27,872 nucleotides of DNA from Apostichopus parvimensis. Taxonomy: Eukaryota > Echinodermata > Holothuroidea > Aspidochirotida > Stichopodidae. Location: the NCBI GenBank assembly GCA_000934455.1, contig KN882977.1:85177-113048 (forward strand). Direction: 5' to 3'. Positions 21,501-27,514 of the stretch are shown in pieces. The position numbers were made by a program, and so were the translations under genes. Position 1 is the first letter of the stretch. Each line of letters begins with the position of its first letter. The notes below the pieces were generated by a model, which saw only the letters and a program-made list of their open reading frames with translations, did no database searches and was not told the origin of the DNA.

Positions 21501-24500
21501 ACGAGTACTCTCTGATGTTTCCGACATTTTGAACAGTGTTACATTTCGTGGCGCCTTGTGTGTCTGGGAATGGCGGAACGTGCGGCATTGTCAATAAAAA
21601 ATTTTGAAACTTTTAAGAAGCTACGGGAGTGACATGTTAAAACATTGAAGTTATGATAAAAAAATTACAGGTTCCATCTGGATCTCCGTGTTGCATCTTA
21701 AACATTAAACATTTTCGGTTGTATCGGCAGTGGTAAACAATTTAAGTAACGATGCTGTAGTGTATTTATATTCGTTTTCAGTCTGGGATTTATTGGATTA
21801 CTTCTTGTGTACCGTTGTTTTGAAAATGTTTTGACGGACGTTTGGAGCCTAGGTAAAACGATATTTTTGTTGTAGTAAATAGTTGTTGTAAATTGCACGC
21901 TTTCGTCAAAACACGAAGTTATTTCAATATATTTCTTCACAGCAATTTTATGTTCAAACTTGTATCACCTTTGATTTTGTTCGTAGCAGAAATACTACCC
22001 TGTACTGATAGTTTATTCCGTCCGGATTATCGGACGGATTCAGACGTTTTGCGAGCTGGTATGAGAACTGCCTCTAAAATCGCTTTTGAATAGAAACATA
22101 GTTTAGCTTTAAGCGTCCGGATTATCAGACACATGACGCTTTTCTGTAATGAATGGGTTCTTGCCTCTGTAATCCTTACTGTTTTGTTACTTTGAGTCAG
22201 GCTAAAAACGTCCGGATTATCGGACAGAATCGGACATATCACCATTGTAACTTCTATTGTAACAAACTGAGAAGATCTATTTAATCTGGTGTGAAAAAGT
22301 AGGCAGTAAACCTCATCTTCCGTCCGGATTAAAAGTGAATATTGTTGGTGTAAAATGTACAAAAGCGTGCGACCGTCCGGAGGTGTCAGAAAACGTCCTA
22401 AAGTGTCCTAAAGTGTCTGGAAACGTCTGAAAACGTCGCGTCCGGACGGTCGTGTCAACCTCGACGGAACACCACTGTAGCCACTAACTCTCGATCCCTT
22501 AGTGCTGTATCCACATGCCAAAGTTTTACTATGATCCCAGCATTTGATTTGTAACATTCAGTGTTTGTTGTTTGGCATTGTTTGTATAGTCTTATTTCTT
22601 TATATAACGTTGCATCACATGGTCAGTGTACCATCAGACAGTACAACTCCAGTTGTATTTATAACTATCAACTATTTATAACTATCAACAAAGACCAAGT
22701 TCAGCACTGTAATGATTGGAGGATTCTGCATCCTGGACGCAAATTGTTGCCAGAAATGCCAAACCTTCAAACTGCGACACAACTTTTTTCTTTTGATCAA
22801 CAAACACCAAGTAGACACTCTCACAGCTCGGCCTATGCCAATCAACAAAACGCAGTTTTATTGAATAAAAAACATCTTTCTTTCTTTCTTTTCTATTCAA
22901 AACATCCACAACCACCTTCTGCCACCCATATCCCAAAATAAACATCATTAAAACACAGACTCTTTTCCCTTGCTAGTCATATTCATTTTGAGTAGTGAAT
23001 CTTCCAATGTTACCTATAAAGCTACTCCAGAGAAAAAGAAATCCAAGTACTGTACCATTAAATTGGGTCCGCGGAATACAGAATCCTCTGTGAAAACATG
23101 TACTTAAAAATACCTCTACAGGAACACACAACACTCAGTTATAATGACCAATTACAACACATTGGCTTGTGAGCAACGTAAGAGTATACTGTAGTGTTCT
23201 ATAAGCCTATAATGTGACACACACATAAAACAGTCGAATGATGAAACCTTTCACTAATGTATAAATTTTGCCTTAAACTGGTTACCATATATGCTGACCT
23301 GTAACAGTTGTGGGGATAATCAGTTTTTTTGTGTTTCTCGTGTGCAAGTTCTCAAGAAATCATAAAGGTTGATGAGAGTATTCTGCATATTACCATACCC
23401 TAGGCCGATAGCAGGAACCATATTGCTTACAGTGATTGAAGCTCCCACAAAGAGTTTTGTGGGATATTTTGCAACATCTCAGACATTGCTGAAGAAATTT
23501 TAAGTGTTTAGACTGCTCAGTTTCGAAAGTAACAAAAAACTTTCTTGCCATAGCAAGGATTTGCACCTGACCGTAAGGTGATGGTTAAATCATAAAGAAA
23601 CCCCTCCCCTGAGATAGAATTGGTGGTCAAACCCTGCCAAAAAGTACACTAATTTGTGCAAATCCATGTACTGTAAAAACTACAAAGTTGCATCATTAAC
23701 ATCTCTATGAAGACATAATATACTCTCCCAGTCTCTGCAACTTACGTTGTTCTAACAGCAAGTAGACGGTTGTCACTAATGGGAACAAGTCTGCCAGCTG
23801 TCCAGCTACTCTGCATTTGAAGGAAACTCTCCCAGTTGGGCTGTTGATCACTTGATAACTAGAAGTAAGATATGTATTATACGTCCCATCATTGTTATCA
23901 GTCACTCTGTGTTCACTGTCCAGATAAATCTCATCTGATGTGTAAACCCATTCCAGATCAACTCTGGGTCTAATGCCAGTCAAGGAACAGTTGATGAAAC
24001 CTCTTGTATTTTGATGTACTACTACTTGGTCGGTTCGTCCATTCACCACAGGATAGCCAGGCTCAGGTGAAACTGTAGTAAGAAACAGAGTTACCATTCA
24101 TTGCAAGATATCTTTCTTATCAAATCAACTGTTGAAAACAGTAAATATTTATATCTATTACTGGCTGATTTAAGTCACAGAAATGTCGCAGTCTTCTAAT
24201 ATTGATGGAAAATGTAACATCTAAAACAAAGCTCCAGTAAATCATCACTTCAAGTAAAGGAGATTAAATTGTTATATTCATATGTATGCATGTCAACTGG
24301 CACTCTGTCAGATAAAGCTGTCACAAAGAATGAAAATACTGTAAAACCATAAAACTAGAGGTCACTGTAAGGACAAAAACTTCAAGATTGGACTCAAAAC
24401 TTTGTCAATATTTTCCATCAACAATTAGCTACTAATCATGCAATGGAATTCCGTGCATAAAAGTAGAAGTAAGGTAGTTAGAGTTTTACTATATCATGGT

Positions 24501-27500
24501 CACTAAGGTTTTGAAACAAAAGGAGTGTTTATATGTACTGTAAACTAACAGTTAGGCTATTCCATCAGCAGGGTATTGTTTTGTGTCCTTACAGAGGTCA
24601 TGACAGGTCATACGTAGAAAGGACATTAGCAAAAAGTGGCAAAAGTCTGTGAATTTATCAAATAATGGCATTCTTCTAAACTGACATTGAGATTCTATGT
24701 ACAAGGCATGTGGACTATGATCATGACTAAAAATAAATGCTCAAATAAGAGCTTTTTACGACAACAACAAAACAGTGCTAGTATTACAGTACATTAAAAG
24801 AAACAGCAGCCGTTTCGTCAAACATGTGACCTTAATTGTTTACTTTTGGAGCTGTTCTACTTTTTTGGGTGTTTTTTCATCTAGTTTGTTTGCATGTAAA
24901 AGATACTTGAAGGGTGTCCAGGAGTTCGGCAGGGGTGTGGGGGGGGGGGGAGTTAACTGGAAGAGTGAGGGTAGATACAGGAATTTCAGCATTATTTACC
25001 AATATTAATTTCTATAATTGTCCTTTAATAACAACTTTAGCATGCTAGCACAAATATTAACAGGTATATTACATGGGAGGCCACTTTACACTGCACCTGA
25101 ACTGTGTTGTATGTGATAAAGCAACACTTACAATGTACCCTTTTAATGTTACACAAGAGCCATGCAACCTTTCTATTTAGTTATTTGTTACATCATTAAA
25201 AAACATTGCCTCATTAATCTGTTCAATGGGGCTAAAAATACTTACCATAGACTTTCACTGGGACTTCAAAGTACTCATTTGCACTAGAGAGATGAGGAAC
25301 GAATAAAACTGTGTAATTAAATTCGTTAGTCAATTTTACTTCATTGATGATCAAAGAACCATTTGGATGCATGTCATAGTCTCTGCTCCTATACCCTTCT
25401 CCATATATCTGTGACCTCTCCAAGTAAATGAATGGGGGAGTATCCGTTACATCGCCGGTACCATTAATCCAGCCAATAATGTCAAAGTTCTCAAAGTGAC
25501 ATGACACTGCACCTTGCTTTCCAACCTCCAAATAAATATTTTCCTGACAAGAGCCACCTGGAAGACAAATGAAGACAAGAAACCAAATAAATAAATATAT
25601 ACTAAGAGTTACAAACAAGTTCTACTACCAGCTCTGGAAAAACATCATTTATTTACATATGATTCACAAACATTAATGATACTTATAATGATCCTCATCC
25701 AAAACAATGATATTAATGGTGGAAACAAATCATGTCTCTGACTTGTCATCGGTTGGACGATTTAGTGATATCCTCATCCTTCCTTTGGATAAACACATGT
25801 CAATACTTATTACAGTAGAGTACTGTACATGTGAACTACTGTACTGTACTTCCTGCCCAGTGATCGATCATTAAGATAATAGAACAAAAGTTATAACCTT
25901 GGATTTTAAAACTACAACACACCCGACCCTACAGAGCACTTTAGGCATACTGCCATAGCAAATAACTGAGAAAAGAGGATCTGTTAGGGATATAACCAGA
26001 ATGCAAAATGCATTGAGGTTTCTATGACTTCAATGCACTAGACTTCTGCTTGTTAGTATAACCAGAACTAGCTGTTACAATAACACTACATGGCATGATA
26101 ACACAGGTCAGTCTACTGTACGTGGCTATACACACCTCCATCAAAAACAATAGGGGTCTTGTACTCAATGTTATGAATCCACACACCAAGTATAACAAAA
26201 CAAACCAACCGTGATCTCTAATAACTTCGCACATTAAGGTTGCAGAGGAGTCAACTTATGGACAATTAAGATTGGAATATGGCCACGAAACTTCAAATAA
26301 TCAATTTGAAAGAAGCTGATACAGGTCACTGGAGGTCAACCTGAGGTCAAAGGTCACCCAAATGCAGGTCGACTATTGGATTACAATAGCGTAACTCCCA
26401 ACCTTGATGGACATTTGGTTCTCAAGTTATACAAAAATACTAGTTTTTGACCCCTGATTGACCTTTGTTGACCTTGGATCACATGACCATTATGTTTGGA
26501 AACGATCCCTTACCCCATTCACTACTCACAAAATATCAACTATGTGGGACCCTGTCAATGGGAGTTGGTGACCTTCACAGGCACCAAAACAATAGGGCAC
26601 ATCTACTCAATGTGGTAGTCATATACACCAAACATTAGATTGGTCCAAGCTTCCCTACTTGAGATATCGTGTTTACAAGCGAGGTGTCACACACGCACAC
26701 GCACACGCACACGCACACACTCTCCGCCTGCATGAATGCATAGGTTACGATTATCATCAAACTCAAGAAACATCAAAAGGTCAATAATCATTAGCTTTTT
26801 GCAGTACAGTAGGTGCCATATCAGTTTAAGGGTCTGAATGTTGTATTTGGGGTCATAAAATGTTGTGTTCAAAGTTCCAGCTCAGGTGAAAATAAATCCA
26901 TAACACTTTTGTTTTATTTTTATTTTGAAAATAAATCCAATAATATCAGAAACAGATCTACAATTTTCTACAGCAAAATTACAATATAATTGTAGAGTTG
27001 TAGAGCATTCTATAACCGACTAACACATACAGTAGACCTGTGTTAATACCTTATATACAGTATACTTTACACATAGTGGTGTCATGAATAACAGTTCCAT
27101 GTTAGTACTTCCCAGCACATTTAGCCTAACTTAATGTTCTATTGTTAATCCAATGATGTAAACGTTGTAAAATGCACAAATCTATAGTTTAATAATGAGA
27201 TTGAAATGAAACATAAATACAGACCTGTGTGCAAAGGGACAACTTTAACACACATATAACCAACAAATATATTAGATGTGACATGTGAACAGTACTGTAT
27301 GTACACCACAATGTAATTGAAATGTATTTTATCAATGGTGGAGCTGTAACTATGTATAGATTGCCAAATACAAAAAAACATTGTCCACAGATTACAATTG
27401 TACAAATTTTTTTACAAAATTTGTGTCAAATGGCAAAAAATAATGCCTACCTGCATCAGTATACTGTAAAGAGAGGAGAAAAGTGACACCCAGAAACCAT

Positions 27501-27514
27501 AGTTGAACAGCCAT
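6424..27514 (-). CDS. Four-Ig-domain type I membrane receptor gene (spliced, 8 core exons)
   Basis: The joined exons 27514-27451, 25557-25246, 24072-23746, 15227-14898, 13994-13650, 9429-9358, 7202-7184 and 6559-6424 total 1605 nt, an exact frame of 534 residues plus stop. Predicted order: signal peptide 1-21, Ig-like D1 about 22-126, D2 126-235, D3 235-345, D4 345-460, transmembrane segment about 466-483, basic stop-transfer, tail to 534. The first five introns and the one after domain 4 are phase 1, the classic arrangement for shuffled Ig domains; the intron after the microexon is phase 2. Several N-glycosylation sequons (NGT, NGS, NYT, NCS, NIT, NST) fit an extracellular protein. The cell-surface location is inferred, ligand and pathway are unknown, and I recognise no named orthologue. 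The optional exon at 11060-11022 would add 13 residues. Confidence 0.8.
6560..7183 (-). other. Intron between microexon and tail exon
   Basis: This intron has a GTAAGATT donor at 7183 and a TTTTGTAG acceptor at 6560. Just upstream of the acceptor the tail-exon frame stays open through a hydrophobic stretch (FVGILFFSTIILLFC), which is simply the translated polypyrimidine tract. Otherwise nothing is seen. Confidence 0.55.
7184..7202 (-). CDS. Receptor gene, 19-nt microexon (juxtamembrane)
   Basis: A strong acceptor (TTTCTTTCTCTTCAG) and a consensus donor (ACG|GTAAGATT) bracket 19 bases. With the G left over from the transmembrane exon they read E-P-K-T-E-K plus two bases of Arg, placing charged residues just inside the membrane. 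It converts phase 1 to phase 2, and the tail exon requires phase 2. That agreement is the main evidence, because the exon is too short to recognise by composition. Skipping it would shift the reading frame of the tail. Confidence 0.6.
7921..8071 (+). CDS. Candidate internal exon of an unidentified plus-strand gene
   Basis: The acceptor TGTTTTTACAG and donor AAAAAG|GTAAAG bracket 151 open bases, about 50 codons beginning AGLNFHIGNTQPSN. Entry phase 0 matches the donor at 4547. Together with 2848-2944 and 4395-4546 this would give a frame-consistent 133-codon start of a gene running opposite to, and overlapping, the receptor gene's last exons. The sequence matches nothing I know and the donor is only fair. 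It could be a chance frame. Confidence 0.25.
8997..9014 (+). repeat. Homopolymer G tract (18 G)
   Basis: An uninterrupted run of 18 G bases followed by TGAGGGAGG. It is a slippage-prone mononucleotide repeat that can form a G-quadruplex, inside the intron before the microexon. A shorter 12-G run occurs at 24939-24950. Confidence 0.9.
9358..9429 (-). CDS. Receptor gene, transmembrane exon
   Basis: The acceptor CATTTACAG|ATC and donor ATAG|GTAAGT bracket 72 bases (24 codons, phase 1-1). The peptide starts DQDWEGWIVWPQTY and continues into ITVLLTILLI, a hydrophobic segment of about 18 residues flanked by Trp and acidic residues outside and the charged EPKTEKR from the microexon inside, so an N-out single-pass orientation is expected. 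It shares its first bases and upstream intron with the short exon at 11060-11022, showing that the two arose by local duplication. Being symmetric, it could be skipped to give a non-membrane form ending in the charged tail. Confidence 0.75.
9421..9960. repeat. Copy 1 of a duplicated exon-edge plus intron segment
   Basis: 9421-9474 matches 11052-11105, and about 9750-9960 matches about 11145-11345, in the same orientation. Matches include TCTTGATCTGTAAATG, GACAAAGTTTGTCTTTATAT and GAGTTACATATCAGGTGAAT. This copy carries about 235 extra bases between the two blocks. The duplication includes the splice acceptor and first codons of the transmembrane exon. A repeat-rich block (10107-10735) now separates the two copies. 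Confidence 0.8.
10107..10735 (+). repeat. Two-unit dispersed repeat ending in a CA-rich microsatellite
   Basis: The run ACCATGTTTACAAGCTATTT occurs near 10107 and again near 10381. The run GACCCTGTGACCTCAT occurs near 10257 and 10558, so there are two units of roughly 275-300 bp. The block closes with 'gtgtcacatacatacacacaca'-type sequence (10698-10735), like the tails at 18.3 and 26.7 kb. The open frame 10682-11044 is a product of this repeat plus duplicated intron and is not a gene. Confidence 0.75.
11022..11060 (-). CDS. Receptor gene, optional 39-nt stalk exon
   Basis: The acceptor CATTTACAG|ATC and donor ACAG|GTAAGC bracket 39 bases, 13 codons in phase 1-1. The peptide reads DQDSEVYRRCEET plus a split Gly/Asp. 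It begins with the same DQD as the transmembrane exon and lies in the duplicated segment. It can join domain 4 (G|AT) on one side and the transmembrane exon (G|AT) on the other without changing frame. Inclusion would add a short charged stalk with one Cys that could pair between chains. Use as an exon is inferred from splice sites only. Confidence 0.5.
11052..11345. repeat. Copy 2 of the duplicated exon-edge plus intron segment
   Basis: This is the direct counterpart of 9421-9960 (see there), containing the acceptor of the stalk exon and the same intron blocks with scattered substitutions. Exon content has diverged after the shared first codons, so one copy encodes a membrane segment and the other a charged stalk. 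Confidence 0.75.
11355..11420 (-). pseudogene. Degenerate third copy of the stalk-exon donor region
   Basis: On the minus strand GAGAAGACTG|GTAAGC, followed by a second donor-like CTGGTAAG, mirrors the stalk exon's end (GAGGAGACAG|GTAAGC then CTGGTAAG) at 10985-11035. No good acceptor is found, and the frame that would match contains TGA, so this copy looks non-functional. Confidence 0.45.
11421..12096. other. Intron; no gene recognised
   Basis: Intronic sequence of the receptor gene, including an 'acaatgcacaatacaccac' type simple stretch near 11610-11660. The open frames 11540-11764 (minus) and 11988-12173 (plus) lack splice or composition support. Confidence 0.45.
12097..12160 (+). repeat. 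Inverted copy of the stalk-exon donor region
   Basis: The plus-strand sequence GGAGACAGGTAAGC, then TGTAAATATCCAAACC, then AGGTAAGTTTTG repeats, in opposite orientation, the donor and following intron of the stalk exon (minus strand 11030-10983). It ends close to the hAT-type element that begins near 12178. Confidence 0.7.
12178..12841 (-). mobile_element. hAT-type element, longer relative of the 3613-3984 copy, inverted
   Basis: The right end GCTCCGCCACTG is the inverted CAGTGGCGGAGC terminus. Both flanks (GGACTCAAATGGACTGCTGG near 12208; the CGGAAAGGGTCATTTCCGG region near 12686) match the other copy. About 320 extra internal bases (roughly 12310-12640) are present here and missing there, so the short copy is probably an internal-deletion derivative. 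The left end is altered and no 8-bp target duplication is visible, so the start is approximate and this copy is probably old or truncated. It encodes no transposase. Confidence 0.75.
12842..13649. other. Intron; no gene recognised
   Basis: A somewhat more CpG-containing stretch with a C6/G5 hairpin around 13266-13286. The open frame 12844-13110 (plus) has no recognisable domain and begins at the hAT element's edge. Nothing further is supported. Confidence 0.4.
13650..13994 (-). CDS. Receptor gene, Ig-like domain 4 exon
   Basis: The acceptor TTGATTTTCAG|CC and donor CAAG|GTAAGA bracket 345 bases (115 codons, phase 1-1). The domain has the paired cysteines in TITCSVKG and MVHCFLSG, and the same PV-(I/V)-(D/N)-G opening as domains 2 and 3. 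Four additional cysteines (DGC, EFC, LRC, TSC) suggest one or two extra disulphides. The usual core Trp is absent (DLNLDLYTL occupies that strand). One NST sequon lies near the end. It is the membrane-proximal domain. The opposite-strand open frame at 13723-13989 is its shadow. Confidence 0.8.
13995..14639. other. Intron between Ig exons 4 and 3; no gene recognised
   Basis: AT-rich intron sequence with no repeat recognised up to about 14640, where the rearranged segment described below begins. Confidence 0.5.
14640..14760 (-). repeat. Segment B, copy next to Ig exon (minus orientation)
   Basis: On the minus strand this copy (ATAAGTTTACTGTATGGTAATACGC and onward) matches plus-strand 15535-15645 (ATCAGCTTACTGTATGGTAATGTGC) and minus-strand 23330-23440. 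Together with the 15.5-kb copy it forms an inverted repeat flanking the Ig domain 3 exon, with arms about 100 bp and roughly 80% identical by eye. Confidence 0.75.
14761..14842 (-). pseudogene. Truncated duplicate of the Ig domain 3 exon
   Basis: Read on the minus strand, this repeats about 80 bases of the middle of the neighbouring exon: DEILLDNRSKF then VNITLTSSY, versus DEILLDNKNNI and VNITLTSSF. It has no acceptor and no donor, lies only 55 bases past the real donor, and is joined directly to segment B. By chance the frame stays open from the real exon through the intron and this fragment, to a stop near 14680. It is an exon scrap, not a domain. Confidence 0.75.
14898..15227 (-). CDS. Receptor gene, Ig-like domain 3 exon
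   Basis: The acceptor CATTATGCTAG|GC and donor AGAAA|GTAAGC bracket 330 bases (110 codons, phase 1-1). The domain begins GFPEVNGLANQQN and carries its cysteines in ELTCLMDK and ILQCRVSG, with two NIT sequons. The core Trp of strand C is replaced (ALELVTTF, where domain 2 has DLEWVYTS). Domains 2 and 3 share the pattern DEI.LD followed by LTSS..V, so they are duplicates of each other. Two further copies of this exon exist, a fragment at 14761-14842 and an inverted copy at 19404-19713, showing that it is a hot spot of duplication. Confidence 0.85.
15228..16030. repeat. Intron segments A, B and C (plus orientation)
   Basis: Segment A (about 15340-15372, GACAGCATGCCACATTTTAA) recurs at 18688-18720. 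Segment B (about 15390-15645) recurs inverted at 14640-14760 and 23330-23590. Segment C (about 15755-16010, containing GGATTCTGCATCC and GAACATCTTTCTTTCTTTT) recurs in the same orientation at about 22700-22920. No gene is claimed. Confidence 0.7.
16031..16484. other. Intron; nothing recognised
   Basis: AT-rich sequence between segment C and the 300-bp tandem array. The open frames on both strands here lack any support. Confidence 0.5.
16485..18350 (+). repeat. ~300-bp tandem repeat array with CA-rich tail
   Basis: The motif TTGACCTTTGGTGACCTCG, with a following CACATGAC and TTGTCCCAAAATATCAAC, recurs near 16745 (partial), 17040, 17340 and 17990, plus a degraded unit near 17630, so the spacing is close to 300 bp. 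The array closes with a final module containing 'cacaggcaccaaaaacaata' and a (CA)n tract at about 18271-18310, then GGTTCC...GGAACC. The last module recurs at 26.5 kb. Open frames inside (16500-16868) are repeat-derived. Confidence 0.85.
18351..19403. repeat. Intron; segments D and A, then unassigned sequence
   Basis: Segment D (about 18515-18650, GCATATATGGTAACCAGT and CATTCGACTGTTTT) is the inverse of about 23200-23305. Segment A follows at 18688-18720. The rest (18721-19403) shows no recognisable feature up to the splice-acceptor-like end of the inverted exon copy. Confidence 0.6.
19404..19713 (+). pseudogene. Inverted copy of the Ig domain 3 exon, donor site deleted
   Basis: Read on the plus strand, an acceptor (TTCATCATGATAG|GC) is followed by about 310 open bases that match the domain 3 exon closely. 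About 86 of 105 residues are shared, and both cysteines are kept in ELTCLMDK and TLKCRVSG. After ACTACAGT about 26 bases, which in the real exon hold the last codons and the GTAAGC donor, are missing. Alignment resumes in the following intron (CTT.A.TATGC). Orientation is opposite to the gene, so it cannot enter its transcript, and without a donor it is most likely a decaying pseudo-exon. Replacement differences clearly outnumber silent ones. Confidence 0.85.
19747..22479. mobile_element. 2.7-kb non-autonomous DNA transposon, Tc1/mariner-like (TA target)
   Basis: The element spans 19749-22477 (2729 bp). Its two ends are perfect 24-bp inverted repeats (19749-19772 and 22454-22477) beginning CAGTGGTGTTCC, each flanked by TA, the target duplication typical of Tc1/mariner-type transposons. 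The inner flanks are rich in AACGTCCGAAAACGTC-type direct repeats (19792-19925; 22370-22445). The right part holds palindromic CGTCCGGATTATCGGACG units at 22018-22037, 22114-22130, 22209-22225 and a partial one at 22321. No open frame is long enough for a transposase (longest about 110 codons). It inserted about 35 bases beyond the inverted exon copy. The CpG-rich repeats contrast with the surrounding sequence. Confidence 0.9.
22480..23745. repeat. Intron with segment C (direct) and segments D and B (inverted)
   Basis: Segment C at about 22700-22920 is the same orientation as 15755-16010 (shared GGATTCTGCATCC, CTTCAAACTG, CATCTTTCTTTCTTT). Segment D at 23200-23305 and segment B at 23330-23590 are inverted relative to their 18.5- and 15.4-kb copies. 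The open frames 22561-22941 (plus) and 22685-22948 (minus) lie in segment C. Confidence 0.7.
23746..24072 (-). CDS. Receptor gene, Ig-like domain 2 exon
   Basis: The acceptor TTTCTTACTACAG|TT and donor ACAAC|GTAAGT bracket 327 bases (109 codons, phase 1-1). The domain starts VSPEPGYPVVNG and has cysteines in FINCSLTG and SFKCRVAG plus the core Trp in DLEWVYTS, making it the most canonical Ig fold of the four, close to a C1/C2-set domain. There is an NCS sequon. It is separated from domain 3 by an unusually long, rearranged intron of about 8.5 kb. Confidence 0.85.
24073..25245. other. Intron between Ig exons 2 and 3 of the gene; no gene recognised
   Basis: AT-rich intron of the receptor gene between the domain 1 and domain 2 exons. 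A 12-G run lies at 24939-24950. The open frame 24775-25008 (plus) crosses that G run and is not supported. Confidence 0.5.
25246..25557 (-). CDS. Receptor gene, Ig-like domain 1 exon (V-like)
   Basis: The acceptor TTTGTCTTCCAG|GT and donor TATG|GTAAGT bracket 312 bases (104 codons, phase 1-1). The mature protein would start near GGSCQENIYLEVGKQG. The strand B Cys (AVSCHF) and strand C Trp (IIGWING) are present, and GSLIINEVKLTNEFNY matches the usual run-up to the strand F Tyr-x-Cys. Here it reads YTV, so the second canonical Cys is missing. An extra Cys near the N-terminus (GSC) may pair instead. There are three sequons (NGT, NGS, NYT). Upstream in the same frame the intron happens to read as a hydrophobic leader starting MFVTLSIYLF, but the true leader exon is at 27514-27451. 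Confidence 0.8.
25558..27450. other. First intron; contains a dispersed repeat
   Basis: First intron of the receptor gene (donor CAG|GTAGGC at 27450, acceptor TTCCAG at 25558). Apart from the repeat at 26215-26740 I see only AT-rich sequence. The open frames 26022-26234, 26687-26872 and 27145-27405 on the minus strand have no splice or composition support. Confidence 0.55.
26215..26740 (+). repeat. Single-copy relative of the 300-bp repeat with (CACACG)n tail
   Basis: It contains TTGACCTTTGTTGACCTTGGATCACATGACC-like sequence (near 26456) and the final module with CACAGGCACCAAAACAATAG and TCGTGTTTACAAGCGAGG. It ends in a CACACG hexamer tract at 26686-26720. The order matches the last part of the array at 17.9-18.3 kb and shows that these are copies of one mobile or dispersed family. 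Confidence 0.8.
27451..27514 (-). CDS. Receptor gene, signal-peptide exon with start codon
   Basis: ATG lies in a strong context (A at -3, G at +4: AAGATGG) and opens 21 codons plus one base to the donor GCAG|GTAGGC. The peptide begins MAVQLWFLGVTFLLSLQ and ends TDA, a textbook short secretory leader with a hydrophobic core and a small residue before the expected cleavage. Exit phase 1 matches the domain 1 exon. There is no earlier in-frame extension in the short upstream stretch that I would prefer. Confidence 0.8.

Noticed and set aside
22027-22362. 111-codon minus-strand open frame in the TA-flanked transposon
   Set aside because: It crosses the palindromic repeat array; too short for a transposase, with no catalytic-motif pattern.
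22561-22941. 126-codon plus-strand open frame
   Set aside because: It overlaps duplicated segment C; there is no splice context and the other copy does not preserve this frame.
25558-25618. Hydrophobic leader MFVTLSIYLF directly upstream of domain 1, suggesting an alternative start
   Set aside because: It reads through the polypyrimidine tract of a good acceptor (TTCCAG) at 25558, and a proper leader exon in matching phase exists at 27514-27451. An alternative first exon is possible but not needed.
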